This document shows positions 52,188 through 63,876 of a stretch of DNA of 64,000 nt, piece by piece. The notes under the pieces are model-generated. The model saw only the letters and a program-made list of their open reading frames with translations, did no database searches and was not told the DNA's origin. Location of the stretch: contig NC_088303.1 of the NCBI RefSeq assembly GCF_032854445.1, positions 30,141,501 through 30,205,500 on the forward strand, given 5' to 3'. Positions within the stretch are counted from its first letter, which is position 1, and the number at the start of each line of letters is the position of its first letter. This DNA comes from Liolophura sinensis (lineage: Eukaryota; Mollusca; Polyplacophora; Chitonida; Chitonidae). Made by a program: the position numbers and the translations under genes.

Positions 52188-52690
52188 TACAGCATGGAGA
52201 GTAAAAGCAGAACAGCGACAACGACATTTTGGTTATTTATTTATTTAATTGGTGTTTTACGCCGTACTCAAGAATACTCCACTTTCTTATATGACGGTGG
52301 CCAGCATTGTGGTGGGAGGAAACCGGACAGAGCCCGGCAGAAACCCACGACCATCTGCAAGTTGCTGTTTGACCCGAGGAGAAGCCAGCATGAGCTGGAC
52401 TTGACCTCACAGCGATCGTATTGGTGAGAGGCTCCTGGGTCATTACGTTGCATTAGCGCGCTAACCAAGTGAGCCACAGAGGCCCCAACGACAGTTTGGT
52501 AGCTTGGCAAATGATTGCAGGTAACTGATGAAATCCGGCATCTTGTCAGCTTACCTGTGTTGCAGGGTTTTATCCTGTACGTGTAATTGCTTTAATAGTA
52601 TAGAAAGTTTCACATCCTAGGAACAGGAATTAAGCAGAATTAAGTAAAACATACCCGTTTACGTAGGAAAACAATAAACAGGCTGCATAT
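52188..52690 (+). repeat. Interspersed repeat family X, copy d, split by a SINE
   Basis: Starts CATGGAGAGTAAAAGCAGAA, is interrupted at 52233-52485, and resumes AGTTTGGTAGCTTGGCAAAT, GATTGCAGGTAACTGATGAA and CTTACCTGTGTTGCAGGGTT. A further start, GTGGAGAGTAAAAGCAGCGC, follows at 52692, so copies c, d and a truncated e lie head to tail. Confidence 0.7.
52219..52499 (-). repeat. Full-length SINE inserted in family X, with 14-bp target-site duplication
   Basis: The antisense SINE body at 52233-52485 runs from a TTATTTATTTATTTAATTGG tail to GAGCCACAGAGGCCC at its 5' end. The flanks are CAACGACATTTTGG (52219-52232) and CAACGACAGTTTGG (52486-52499), a 14-base duplication with one mismatch. The insertion splits copy d of family X, so the SINE is the younger element. 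Confidence 0.9.
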
Positions 52691-52739
52691 AGTGTGGAGA
52701 GTAAAAGCAGCGCAGTGAGCGACGACAATCTGCTAGGAG

Positions 52740-53800
52740 AACTTAGTCTTGGCAAAAGGGTAAAATGTGGCCTCATCTCACGTCACGGCCTTGGGAACAC
52801 CACAGGAAAATTTCATTTCTGCGCCTTACACGCACGTTGTGTAAATTGGTTGATGATAGAAGGGGTAAGTACAAACATGACTGGTGGTTTTACTCTGGTC
52901 ACTGAGATTCCTTCGGTTGATGTAAAGTCATAGCCGATCAGTTCCAAAATATAACGACATACAATGCTATTTTTAATTTTTTATATAACCGTTTAATAAT
53001 AATTTTCTCAAAAGTTCATAAGTTTGAACTCAAAACTGTCATAGTATTTCTGTTTTCATACATACCTACATTGTTCACTACATGATTATAATGATGGTTG
53101 TTTCACATAACACATAGATCTATATAATAACAATTTTTATTCATCAACATTTGCCCTCTATAATTTTGTGGCCTATAGATATTTAAGGTAAAAAATGGTA
53201 TAATGAGGTAAAAACTCTTATCTTGATAGATATATTTAATAAGCTGATGATGATATTTTGAACAGCTCACCTAATGACCCACCTGAGTTTAAAGTCTTCT
53301 CCTTGCGGGCGTTTCTCACGTGGTCAGATAAATCAATGTTGACAAGTAAGAGAGATAACTGTGAACAGACTCCCGCGTGAGCCACACATGTGACGAGACT
53401 AGTGTGAAACTCTGAACATTAGCAGAACGCTAGAGACCGGGGGCACAGGCTTGATGGAACTGATGTCAACCGGACAACACATTACACTGTTCTTGAGATG
53501 CTTTTTACCTCGCCCCCAAGGGGCAAATGCCGATAAGAGGTCACAAAGTGACAGTTATAAATATAAAGTCCTCAATCTCTGCCAGAAACTATCCATTTGT
53601 GGACTTTGAAACAGATATTAGTTGATAAGGGACATCTAAAACACAAATTTTGTAGTGGGCACATACAAATTCTGAAACTTTTTGTACTGTCTTTGCTGGT
53701 TGGTTACAAATTGTGAATTGGACATCGTAACATCGTTGTAACATCGATTTACGCCATTTAATGTACATTTCTGTACTTTTCGCCTCAAAGAGAAACAGTC
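52740..53800. other. Non-coding stretch, no gene seen
   Basis: AT-rich sequence without recognisable exons or repeats. Confidence 0.5.
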
Positions 53801-53809
53801 ACGTGTGAT

Positions 53810-54262
53810 GTTATCCGGACCATCGTTTTTGCCATCATTCGGACCATCACGTGTGTCATTATTGAGATGTGTGTCATCATTCAGACCATCATGTGTGTCA
53901 TCATTGAGATGTGTGTCATCATTCAGATCATCTTGTGTGTCATTATTGAGATGTGTGTTATCATTCAGACCACCACGTGTGTCGTCATTCAGACCATCTT
54001 GTGTGTCATTATTGAAATGTGTGTCATCATTCAGATCATGTTATGTGTTATTATTGAAACGTGTGTCATCATTCAGACCATGTTATGTGTAATTATTGTG
54101 ATGTGTGTCATCATTCAGACCATCATGTTTGTCATCAGTCAGACCATCTGATGTGTCGTTATTGCGATGTCTGTCATCATTCAGACCATCTTATGTGTGT
54201 CATTCAGACCATCTTATGTGTATCGTTATTCAGACCCTCATATGTGCCATTGTGTATGCCAT
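53810..54262. repeat. 42-bp minisatellite
   Basis: Units of CATCATTCAGACCATCATGT and GTGTCATTATTGAGATGTGTGT, 42 bases, made of two related half-units (ATTCAGACCATC and ATTGAGATGTGT types). About 10 units with drift toward the right end. The open frames (SFRPSCVSLLRCVS and similar) are repeat products. Confidence 0.88.
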
Positions 54263-56236
54263 TTATATTGGTATGTAGTAACTTAAATGGGTATTTCTAG
54301 TACATGTACTTACCTATACTTAACAGATATCAAGGCTGGAAAAGGGTGTCCGATAAAATATAAGTTGCATAGATATTGCTGGTTTGGATAAAAAATAATC
54401 ACCACTGCACACGAAACATAAAAAAGAAAGCAAAAATTGCTGTGACGCGTTGCCAATTATTAGGATTCATTTAATTAACAGTATGTTTTTCGCCACAGAT
54501 AATCATCTGTAGCTGTATATTTACCTCCTGTAGATTTCAGATAACCGGTTAAGCAGGCGAAAACAACGCTTCAGTCGTGCCATACATTAATTTTGACTTA
54601 ATAATCAACGGCACAAAGTCCTGTTTAATAAAATCACTGAGCAAGCTATTGATTAAAATCTGTGTAGCTCAGAAGAAGACGTCACTAGGAACCCATATTG
54701 TTTCGGTCTTACCCTTCAAATCTTGTTTCGTTTTTAATTAACATTTTGTCAGTTTTGGCTTACATGACACTGATTTATTTGTTGAGATTCATATTTATTT
54801 TTTCCTTGAATGCCTACTTTACGTCAGCACAGCGCCATTAGGGAGTCACGTAAATGGGTTGCAGTCTAGGATGCTATATATTTCAAGCACTTCATTGGCT
54901 TTCCGGACGGTAGATTGAAAATCATGTCAGCAGGTATAATCATGTATCGTTGCTAGGCTGATTTTCGTCACAAACCGTATGCTAATTCCCATGTGAACTG
55001 TATGAGACACACTATAACATATTTTACTATCCATGACCTTTGCCACGAGGTATCTGTCCACAGGATAACGCCCTGTGCTCACTGTCAGATTAACGGTTTC
55101 TAAATTGCACAATACATGGTAAAAGTTTATAAGTAATTCTTACAAAGGGTGAGTCAGCGTGAAATCTGATTTCTGCGTTTATATGACTAGACGTATATAG
55201 GCTCATTTTCACTTTTTTCAAGGGTCACCACTCACAGATGAAGAAAATGTAAAGGAGAAGGAATCACTTATCCTACGATAGCTTACTTACCGCGACTTAC
55301 TTCTATACAACATAAGAAATTCAGAACGCAAATTCACAGAACGGTTGACACAAAACAAGCACAAATTATCAATAGGTTGGACACCCTGCAAATTATCAAT
55401 GTCGTCGCACTAAGGCCCTTAATTCTGTGAATCGCCCATGTGAAAAAAATCTGACCAACCGATCTACGGACCGGCCGGCTGACCAACAAAGAGGATTCCC
55501 TTTATAGAGCTGTTTGTCGCAGATAAAACAATCAACTAAGACAGAGGTTACATTCTGGTTAATTCTTCGGTCCAAATCGATGGAGAACATCATCTCAGCG
55601 ACCTGTATAGTCTTATCATTGTCAGTACTTGTGAGTCCCCCATATTCCCCATGGCTAGCAGTTCTGGAGACCCTGGGCTGTCATGATATGCTGTACATAT
55701 CCCCGAGATGCCAGACACAGCCCCCGATGAGCGTCTGGCCAGAGATCACACCTTCATACTAAATACCGGAGATAAACCTCCCAACGTTCCGCAAATTTCC
55801 AAGAAAATTACAGGGCATAGGTCTCGCATAAATTAAGTCAACACCTGCACAGGCCTGTGTAGGCTAATCAAACACACCGGCTCACGTGTACACTGCTATT
55901 TAACATATTACCCATGTGAGTCCATCATTTTCGTCGATTTTATAGTGTTTCACAACTAGAAAACATTCGCAACTATATTCCGTTTGGAAGGAGTCAGTGC
56001 ATAGTTTCTTGCAAGTTTCCTAAACGGGTCGATTATTCATTTTCACATCATCTCGTTTGATCGTTTTTATAGTTTTTAACTTTGGCAAGGAATTTTCGTA
56101 AGAAGAGGCGACTTTTATTTCACAGGAAATTACAGGAGATTATATGTATTCATATTTCTTGACTTTTTCCGAACTGATTTATATTGAATCAAGCACGGTC
56201 GTGCATGAAAGCTAGTAGAATATAAGCTTTCTTTAC

Positions 56237-56239
<3 letters not shown>

Positions 56240-56291
<52 letters not shown>
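56240..56291. repeat. (AT)n microsatellite
   Basis: About 52 bases of AT dinucleotide. Confidence 0.95.
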
Positions 56292-56294
<3 letters not shown>

Positions 56295-56511
56295 AAAACT
56301 CAAGCCCATCCGCGCACGTAAGTCGAGAAATCCTCAGATTCACGGAGAATTCTGAAAGATTACGAAAGTTGCTTCTTGGATGAGACGTACTTCTGAAAAA
56401 TCTGCCAGTATGAAGACTTACTGTTCGACACGAGCCTAGCACGTGATGAAAAGCAGACTTGCAGTCGTCAGCGTTGCAGGTAAGGTACGAGTGTAAGCCG
56501 AGTCTGCTAAG

Positions 56512-56519
56512 TTCCCACA
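56512..56519 (-). promoter_or_regulatory. Single Su(H)/CSL consensus upstream of HES-B
   Basis: TGTGGGAA on the minus strand. The position where an SPS partner would lie (56488-56495) reads CGAGTGTA and does not match. One site could still serve monomeric CSL binding; chance is also possible. Confidence 0.35.
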
Positions 56520-57819
56520 GGTGGGCAGTTCGCCAGGTAACTCAAGGAGCGAGCCTCCACATTGTACCTCACTAATCCCTCTCCGAGACGCGGGGACGTG
56601 CAGGAACGCGTCGGTAACTGATTTGTCTGCTCCGTTAATTTAGAGATTTTGTGGCGGCTCTACAAGCCTGGAGTTTTTCTCTGATACCGTTACAGCACCC
56701 TATAGAGCGTCAAATGATCCCGTGTATGTACGAGTTCTATCTCCCCATACAGAGATGGCGATACAGATAACCGTCCATGAAATTCGCGCTGTTTGATGTT
56801 TTAAGCCGCCACATCATCGGATATTAAACACGCTCTTTACCCTTAGAGTCACCCCGTTTCACCTTTGAAGTGAAAATTTTCACAGATTTACAAGTATTTG
56901 GTTTTCGTGACAGATACTCAATACAGAGCATTTCTTACTCGTTTCTCCCCAATTCAGAGTGAACTTTCAAAAACAACTCGACAACTCGTATCATGACTTG
57001 ATATACATAAATGTACAAGGTGTTGTTTAAAAAGTCAAGAATTCCCACTCGGGCAGAATAAAATTAATCTTATGTAGGGGCATTGTGTTTTTGTCTTTGA
57101 ATTGACAAAATTTCTTGTTTTATATGTCTGAAGTAAATGTTCTCATTGTTCAACAGACTTTCGTTCGAAATATAAAAATGACGATCACTGATTCGGATCA
57201 CATTTAGGATATACTGCGCGAAACAAGGTGTAAATCCTTGTCCAGATGTTTAAATCTCGTATGTACACTAGTTAGATCACGCATATACACATATAGTCTA
57301 AAGTAAGATATGTCCCGATGTAAGTTTGCCTTTAATCAGTGGGTTATATACACAGTGGATTACGTAAAATTGAACTGTGCGCAGGTATAGTATACCATAC
57401 TATTGAGGACAAATAGCTTGCGTATTGGTCTATATAGGACCTGAGACTTGATCATTTTTGCACCATATACAGTGACCGTACGGTACAATCCCATTAAAGA
57501 GTTTTTTTCGTGAATAAAGTTAGCTTTGTCGGATTACCAGGTTGTTATTTACTCTGTCTCTCATATCATGTTGGTAATGTGACTGGGCCACAACCACCTG
57601 TATGTACCTCTCAACTCTGTATACACGTCTGAGCGTGTCCGTTCAAAAATGTATCCTCTCGAACGTACAAGTACTCATATGCCCTACAATGGTATGCCAT
57701 TGTGTTTAGCCTAACCTATATTTTACAGTGCGCATAAGCAAGAGTATGTTTTCGGCGCTGAGTAATTTTTGCTGTTTTTTATTTCATTTTTCGTATGCTT
57801 TTGTTTCTGTCAAACGTGG

Positions 57820-58155
57820 AGGCACGCACGGTCGCGCCGAAAGCGTGATCTCCACGCGAGCTGACAGGCGACCTCTGACCTGGCTCGCGAAAACGAGGCC
57901 GTCTCGAGCAGGGATGACGTACGGTTGGTTTGGGATAAGTCAAGTTAGAGGAACACGCGTAGACCTGCCTGGTGGTCCGCGACCACTGATATAGCCTCTC
58001 TTCCGGCTTCGACGAGACACGGCGTAAATAAGGAAACAACCCCGACGAAGACTGAGCTGAAGTTTAGGCTGACAAAAGCGCAGTACTAAATCAAAGTTAA
58101 CTTTTACAGCAACAGGTAGATATTGTTCTGTATAAGTTTAAAACTGTCACTAAAA
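57820..58155 (+). promoter_or_regulatory. HES-B proximal promoter and 5' leader (approximate)
   Basis: A GC-richer block directly upstream of the HES-B start codon. It holds CACGCG class C sites at 57853-57858 and 57954-57959, the sequence type bound by HES repressors, and a near-palindrome GTGGTCCGCGACCAC at about 57973-57987. A weak TATA-like GTAAATAAGG lies near 58024. The transcription start is not resolved. Confidence 0.45.
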
Positions 58156-58206
58156 ATGGGCGACGAACCTTCGAGCCCAAGTGGTCAAGGCGGATCCGAC
58201 AGAAAA
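58156..58206 (+). CDS. HES-B coding exon 1 (N-terminus)
   Basis: The start codon is in a good context (TAAAAATGG). It encodes MGDEPSSPSGQGGSDRK, ending in ARG-LYS right at a GTAAGT donor (58207), phase 0. Ending and phase match HES-A exon 1, which supports the start choice even though the N-terminal residues themselves are not conserved. Confidence 0.88.
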
Positions 58207-61200
58207 GTAAGTACCGGTATAGAACTTTCGTAAGAAATGAAGAAGCCATTATTCATACCATGTTTATAGAGTCTACTGCAAATATTTATCCCCGCTACAA
58301 AATGTCAAGTAGTAATGGCTGTTTGTTTAAAGTGGTCGCATGTTATTGTGCGGAGGGTCACAGAATGAAAAAAAAACCTTCAGCTGTGACGCAGTGCGTA
58401 TGGACAAACTCAAATACCGGTGACTAAATACCTAGTGCCTGTAGGACAGCATCAAGCAGGCGTGACAACATAACTGTTCTTTAGGTTTTTTGTTTGCACT
58501 CTGTACCAGGCATGGTATTTATATACTTATTTTGGCAAAGAATCTATTGGTAAAAGACGTGCAGGCTGTGCATATGTAGGCCCTACTCACTGAAAAAAAC
58601 ACATACAAAAAGCATTCAAGTACATCTATATATGAAATGACAGCACGAGGTTTTTGCTGACTTTTAGAATTTAGAATAACAACATCTCCAAACTATAACC
58701 TGGACCTGGCAACATTAAAGGCGTGGGTTCAAATCCGGCAAATGATAGGATGTGTTTCATTTTGGCATTGAAGAACCCTCTTGATCTTTTGTAGACCGTT
58801 TCAGCCATTATAAGATTTGAGTATCTGAAGTGTGATAGGCCTAACTGATTGTATTATGCCTTCGTCCTTCTGTCACCACGACTACGGAACTACGAACATA
58901 CTTACATGCGTACATACACATCGTATGCTAATGTCCTTGTGCCAGTTGATCACTTGCGGTTTAAATTATCCAAAACCTTACAACCAAAATAATTAATTAG
59001 CTCTTGATCATTCCATTGTACACGCATGCTAACTCGGCAGACAGATAAAGTACCGATCAACCTGTATGATGTCAATATGCAGTTACTGGGTTTGGCGATA
59101 TGCCGGCTGTCTTTGGGGTTTCGCTCCAGTGTTGCAGCACTTTAAATACGGTGATATTAATAATAGCCCGTTTTAATCAGATATGACTGAAATAAATCTG
59201 AAAACGGCACCAACCATCGAAATGTAACATACTTATGATAAAGGTTAATGTAGACATAAAATGAATGACAATGGAAAATTGTGACATCTACGTGCATATT
59301 TACTCGTATTTTAACCAGTCACCGCCTGGACAATTGATATGTAGCTCCAGAGGGCAGGCCATGCGTGATATCAGAAAGAGTAACAACGCATGAGAGAAAT
59401 GTGGACTTATCCAGCGATGCCATATTCACTGCATGCGTGTGCAATATTGTGTCTATATATTTATATGTATAGTCCATAAACATTCTGTCTGAGTAATTCA
59501 ACCATAAATACGATACACACGCGTAGCTTTCTCTGTCACGACTGACAACCTCATCCATCCACAATAGCATAAAGATAAATATCAGCTATGCAATGGCAAA
59601 CAATGCACGCGGAACACAGGCAAGTGTTCGTTGCACGCAAGTTAACACATACCAAACATTCCGCGCTTATGCGGTGAGCGCGGGGCTGTCAATGGTTACG
59701 TGTATGAAATATGTCTCCGAGCCGCGGTGAGCGTGAGTAGTAAATGAAGGAATACTTAAATACGCTGTAATTTTCTAAATGATTGTTTTGTCTGCAATTT
59801 CCTTGGCTAGCCTTTCTCCTTCGCATGCATGAGTTGGAAACAGATGGAAGACGCGCTTAGTCTCACGTTTACAAGTTTTTGTACACTCAAAAAATTAATC
59901 TGTTAATTTTAACAGAAAGTTTTGTTGTCTGAGCGATGCTGGAATGTATGAAGCTATCGCAACATATTACTCTTAAATACAACACACATATTCTATTAAT
60001 TTGACATAAAAAGTCTATTACACTAACACGATATTCTGTTGAATATGACACAGTATTATGTAATAATAACAGGAAACATTCTAGCATCTCAGACAACAGA
60101 CTTTCTGTCAAAATGAATAGATTAATTGTTTGAGTGTAAATCAATTTTTCGTAGCTTTACTCACATAACTCAAGTCACCTTACGCATGGCACTACAACCG
60201 GAACAATATTACTGACATATTATTGAAAAATATACATTAAAGTAAACCAAGAAAAAGTTTGCCTGTTTTATAACAAACTAAAGATGTTATTTTGGGATAT
60301 GCTGATATGGATGCAGACTCATTCACCTAATGCAGGGACAAATCTGTCAGCGCTCTATAATTAAGGCCTGTTTACTGCTTGTTTGCAAAGTTCTGTTGAA
60401 CACCCGGGGTTTGCTTAAGGTTCGTTGTCAAATATACACAGGTGAAGACATCCAATATTTGTTGTTGTCATCTGCTTGAAAAAACAAATAAAAACACCTC
60501 GTGTTGTTGCGAATATTTATAATTTCCATAACCGTGTGCTCGGTTTAAGATAAATCACGTTTCACGGTTTCTTCGCTAATTATCTCCCTTTACTTAACCT
60601 CTGATATAATAATGAAAAACTATAAATGTTAAACTTTTCCTGACAAAATCTTCGGAGCAAAGTTAGTTTTTATGAATGCTCTTTCGCCACTTTTCAAATA
60701 TATACAGTTTGTCCTGTCATTTACTTGTTAAATTTTCTGTTTGTTGGAAAATTCTTGAGTATGGTGTTGAGCGAACAATCAAACAAATAAATGAATAAAT
60801 AAATTTTGCTTATTAGGACAACTTGTCCCGAATCGGGTTCACTAGATTCGCAATGTCGTTCAAAAGGCACAATTATACATTACCAAACCAATTATGAATC
60901 ACCATATAGGACAAAATGCAAAATCAAAGCGATGACAAACAAATTAAATTATGCAAATTCTTTGGTAAATTGATTTATGCCTCTCATTTTGGTTAACCAT
61001 TAAAAAACCATGCAGTCTATCAATCTTTGAATGAATTATAGTCTTTAGGCTACCGCGTCAGCTACCGTATTGTTTAGACTTTATTTTGTGACAAAATTAA
61101 CTACCTTAAAACTTTAAATGGATTAATACACGTGACATAAACAACAGTTAAAAACATATATGCTTTTCCAACTTTAATCTTCTTTGCGGACAGAAAACTT

Positions 61201-63741
61201 TTCCTCAAAATACGTGCGATCACAAGGAAACGCCTAATATCTGTAACCAGTGAAGTTTGTCAAATGACCTACCCTTGACCCGTAACATAACCGACAGTTA
61301 GTAACTTGCTTAGAATGCCCTCCCCTTGTTGAGCCCAGTCATTAAAGTCAATGTTTCCTCGCTTGATTTCATCACGCGGTGTTTTTGCCACAGGTCTTAG
61401 GCTAGTCCGATCATCTGTAGACCCACACACGTGGCTTGAGGAAGAGAAAAGACCGCTTGAAAACAAATCAGATTAACGATCCTGATTGTTATGCAATTCT
61501 ATGTATGATTTTACATTGAGGTGTGATGGATGTTGCTAGTCTGCTGTACGTTGTAAGTCCTCTTTGGTTTCTGAATTAGTCCAGACATTTAAAGCGCTGG
61601 CTCTCTGTGACTACCTGTCCCTTTAGCGCGCTAACGCAGCGTAATGACCTAGGAGTCTCTCACCAATGCAGTCGCTGTGAGTTCAAGTCCAGCTCATACT
61701 GACTTCCTCTCCGGCCGTAAGTGGGAAGGTCTGCCAGCAACCTGCGGATGGTCGTGGGTTTCCCCCGGGCTGTGCCCGGTTTCCACCCACCATAATGCCG
61801 GCCACCGTCGTATAAGTGAAATATTCGGCGTAAAACACCAATCAAATAAATAAAATAAATAAATAAATTTTTACCAAAGAGGGCACGTGTTTGTCTCTGC
61901 TCTGGTCACTCTGGTTCACTTCACCCGTAAACCTGAGCACCGTCATATAAGTGAAAATTTCTTCCTTGTAAGGCGTTAAACACCAGCCAATCAAGTAAAT
62001 TCTTTGATCATTCCAGCCCTCCGCTCCAGATACTGGATCCATTTTGTAACGTATGTATAGAAAGTTGGAGACTTTTTTTGGCTGCACGGTAAATGAAATC
62101 GTGGACAATCCTAAAATGATCAAAATTATGCTGCCAAAAACCGGCAACATTGAAAGCTAAATGGCTTTAAATAAATCACATTCTTTCGAAAAACAATGTT
62201 ATTCTGTTCAACTAGCTTGGATCGCTTGTATTATGTTAAGCATTAAGTTATGTGTACCACTGACTTGGCACACATGCATCATTTAATATAATGGAACGGC
62301 CATAAATCTACTACTTTCATCATCAGACAGAAATGAAATTTTAACAAACAATATTTTGTCTGGTGCTTTACACCGTATATACTCAAGGAACATTTCACTT
62401 TTATGACGGCAGCGACCATTATATTAAGAGGAAACCGGATAATGTATCTAACATCTATTTATTCATTTGACTTTTGTTAATTTTACCCCGTATACTGAAG
62501 AATATTTCACTATTTCGAAGGCAGACAGCATTATGGTGAGAGGAAACCGGGAAATGTATCTAACATTCGCTATTTCTAATTTGTATTCTTGGCATTTGAA
62601 ATACAGTAAACATTTTCCCAGAATTCTTGGTTCAGTATTGCTTGTCATGAAAAGAAAAAAGAGGTTATTGTGAATTTTTTTTAAGCACAAAGGCTGCATT
62701 GACCCTTCATCTTTATACAGGCAGATGCTGAATTTAGATGACCATTTAGTGTATCTTTATATGAGTTAGGCATAAGCTACGTGAGAGACATCTTCAGGTA
62801 TCCATACATCAGAAGTGTTAATCAGTTTGTGAAGAGCACAAAACCACAGTGTCCCAAGCGCTATGTTAATGGCAATGAAAGTCATATGAAGTATGACTTA
62901 AGATGTGAAGTCACAGATTATATAGACCGTCTTGATTCAGTTGAAAGCTTACTGTAATTTACGTACATATTCCATAAACCAGCTTTCCTTTGCATTCTAT
63001 TGTTTTGATAACAAACGGATCAGATTCTCTTGGAGTTGTGGACAATATATTGTCTCATTTCTGCGTCACGAGCTGATGACTCCATAAAAATATGCCAATT
63101 CAACACATAACATAAGAAACATATTGTGTAATTGCTGTAGAGTAAAAATTGTTACGTATATCAAAGTTACAATGAACATAATTTAATATTATAGAGGCCT
63201 CTGTAGCCGAGGTGGTTAGGGTGCCAAAGGGGCACAATGACCCAGGAACCTTTCACCAGTTAATGAGTTCAAATTCAGCTCATGCTGGCTTCCTCTCGGA
63301 GTGTCTTGCAGCAACTTGCGGATGGTGGTGGGTTTCCCCCCACCATATTGTTGGCCGTTGTCGTATAGGTGAAATATTCTTGAATGCCAATCAAACAAAT
63401 AAATTTAATACAGCATTCCTGTCTGTTAAAGGTGCTTCGGCCACCCCCAGTCAGTGATTTCTATTGTCAAACCGTCTCCGGTTTAAGGTCGGTGTCCCTA
63501 TACGTGGACTTGCATGTGGGGTATAAAAATCCACGTAGAAACCTATATACGCGTACATCAAAGAAGGTGCCCTCTACAAACGTGTATCGAAACTTGAACC
63601 CGGTACCATATTATCTTGACGAAATATGTGCTTTTCTTTCAGATAACAAAGCCGTTGATGGAGAAAAGACGTCGTGCTAGAATCAACAGTTGTCTGACTG
63701 AATTAAAAGCTCTCCTTCTAACGAACGCTGACGAGAAAGAG
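58156..63741 (+). CDS. HES-B: hairy/Enhancer-of-split bHLH repressor, 5' part (two exons, continues beyond window)
   Basis: Coding exon 1 is 58156-58206 (17 codons) and exon 2 is 63643-63741 (33 codons), joined in phase 0 with consensus GTAAGT and TTTCTTTCAG junctions. The joined product starts with a Gly/Ser-rich N-terminus, followed by ITKPLMEKRRRARINSCLTE and LKALLLTNADEKE. It has the HES-specific proline (Pro21), the EK-RRR basic region (Glu24) and a complete helix 1. The loop and helix 2 exon, the Orange domain and the WRPW motif would lie beyond base 64000. The role expected for the family is Notch- or developmental-signal-dependent repression in the nucleus. The region after helix 1 is unlike the usual ALKKD, so the subfamily is open. 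Confidence 0.93.
60745..60803 (+). repeat. SINE 3' end fragment
   Basis: AAATTCTTGAGTATGGTGTT followed by GAGCGAACAATCAAACAAATAAAT. 3' end of the main SINE only. Confidence 0.7.
61622..61869 (+). repeat. tRNA-derived SINE, near full length
   Basis: Starts TTTAGCGCGCTAACGCAGCG, runs through CAGTCGCTGTGAGTTCAAGT and GGTCGTGGGTTTCCCCCGGG, and ends in CCAATCAAATAAATAAAATA. A 12-base piece of the 3' part (TTGAGTA region) is deleted. Confidence 0.88.
61910..62000 (+). repeat. Diverged SINE 3' fragment
   Basis: CACCGTCATATAAGTGAAAA, then TAAGGCGTTAAACACCAGCC and AATCAAGTAAAT. A diverged 3' end adjoining the previous copy. Confidence 0.65.
62358..62575 (-). repeat. Tandemly duplicated SINE 3' fragment
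   Basis: Two antisense 3' fragments (62358-62440 and 62463-62548), each followed by the same flank, AATGTATCTAACAT. Repeat plus flank is therefore duplicated as one roughly 105-base unit and was not inserted twice. Confidence 0.7.
63182..63412 (+). repeat. tRNA-derived SINE in HES-B intron 1, close to exon 2
   Basis: AGAGGCCTCTGTAGCCGAGG at the head, ACCAGTTAATGAGTTCAAAT in the B-box region, and a shortened 3' part ending CCAATCAAACAAATAAATTT. Flanking ATTTAATA words suggest a short target-site duplication. It lies about 230 bases upstream of HES-B exon 2. Confidence 0.82.
63643..63741 (+). CDS. HES-B coding exon 2 (basic region and helix 1)
   Basis: The acceptor TTTTCTTTCAG ends at 63642 and the GTAAGA donor starts at 63742. 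It encodes 33 residues, one more than the matching HES-A exon. The first 26 align without gaps to HES-A (KPLMEK-RRARIN-CL--LK-L). The last seven (TNADEKE) replace the usual ALKKD-type end. Confidence 0.94.
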
Positions 63742-63876
63742 GTAAGAACAAGTACATTCTCTTACCCCGTTTATACTGTATACAAGGCGATAATGTATGA
63801 AACGTGAATATGCTCACGAAATGTATAACTGACAGTATACATTAAGTACATTTTTACAGTACGGCTTTTCATCAGC

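Larger units (their letters stand above)
54270..57800. other. HES-B upstream region, no other gene seen
   Basis: Contains (AT)n at 56240-56291 and a single Su(H)-type TTCCCACA at 56512-56519 (TGTGGGAA on the minus strand), about 1.6 kb upstream of the HES-B start codon. GC content rises around 56300-56650, which could mark an enhancer, but nothing more can be said. Confidence 0.5.
58207..63642 (+). other. HES-B intron 1
   Basis: Intron of 5,436 bases, against 1,180 in HES-A. Most of its right third is SINE-derived (60745-63405). A possible tRNA-like B-box fragment, GGCGTGGGTTCAAATCCGGC, lies near 58720. No internal exon is recognised. Confidence 0.85.
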
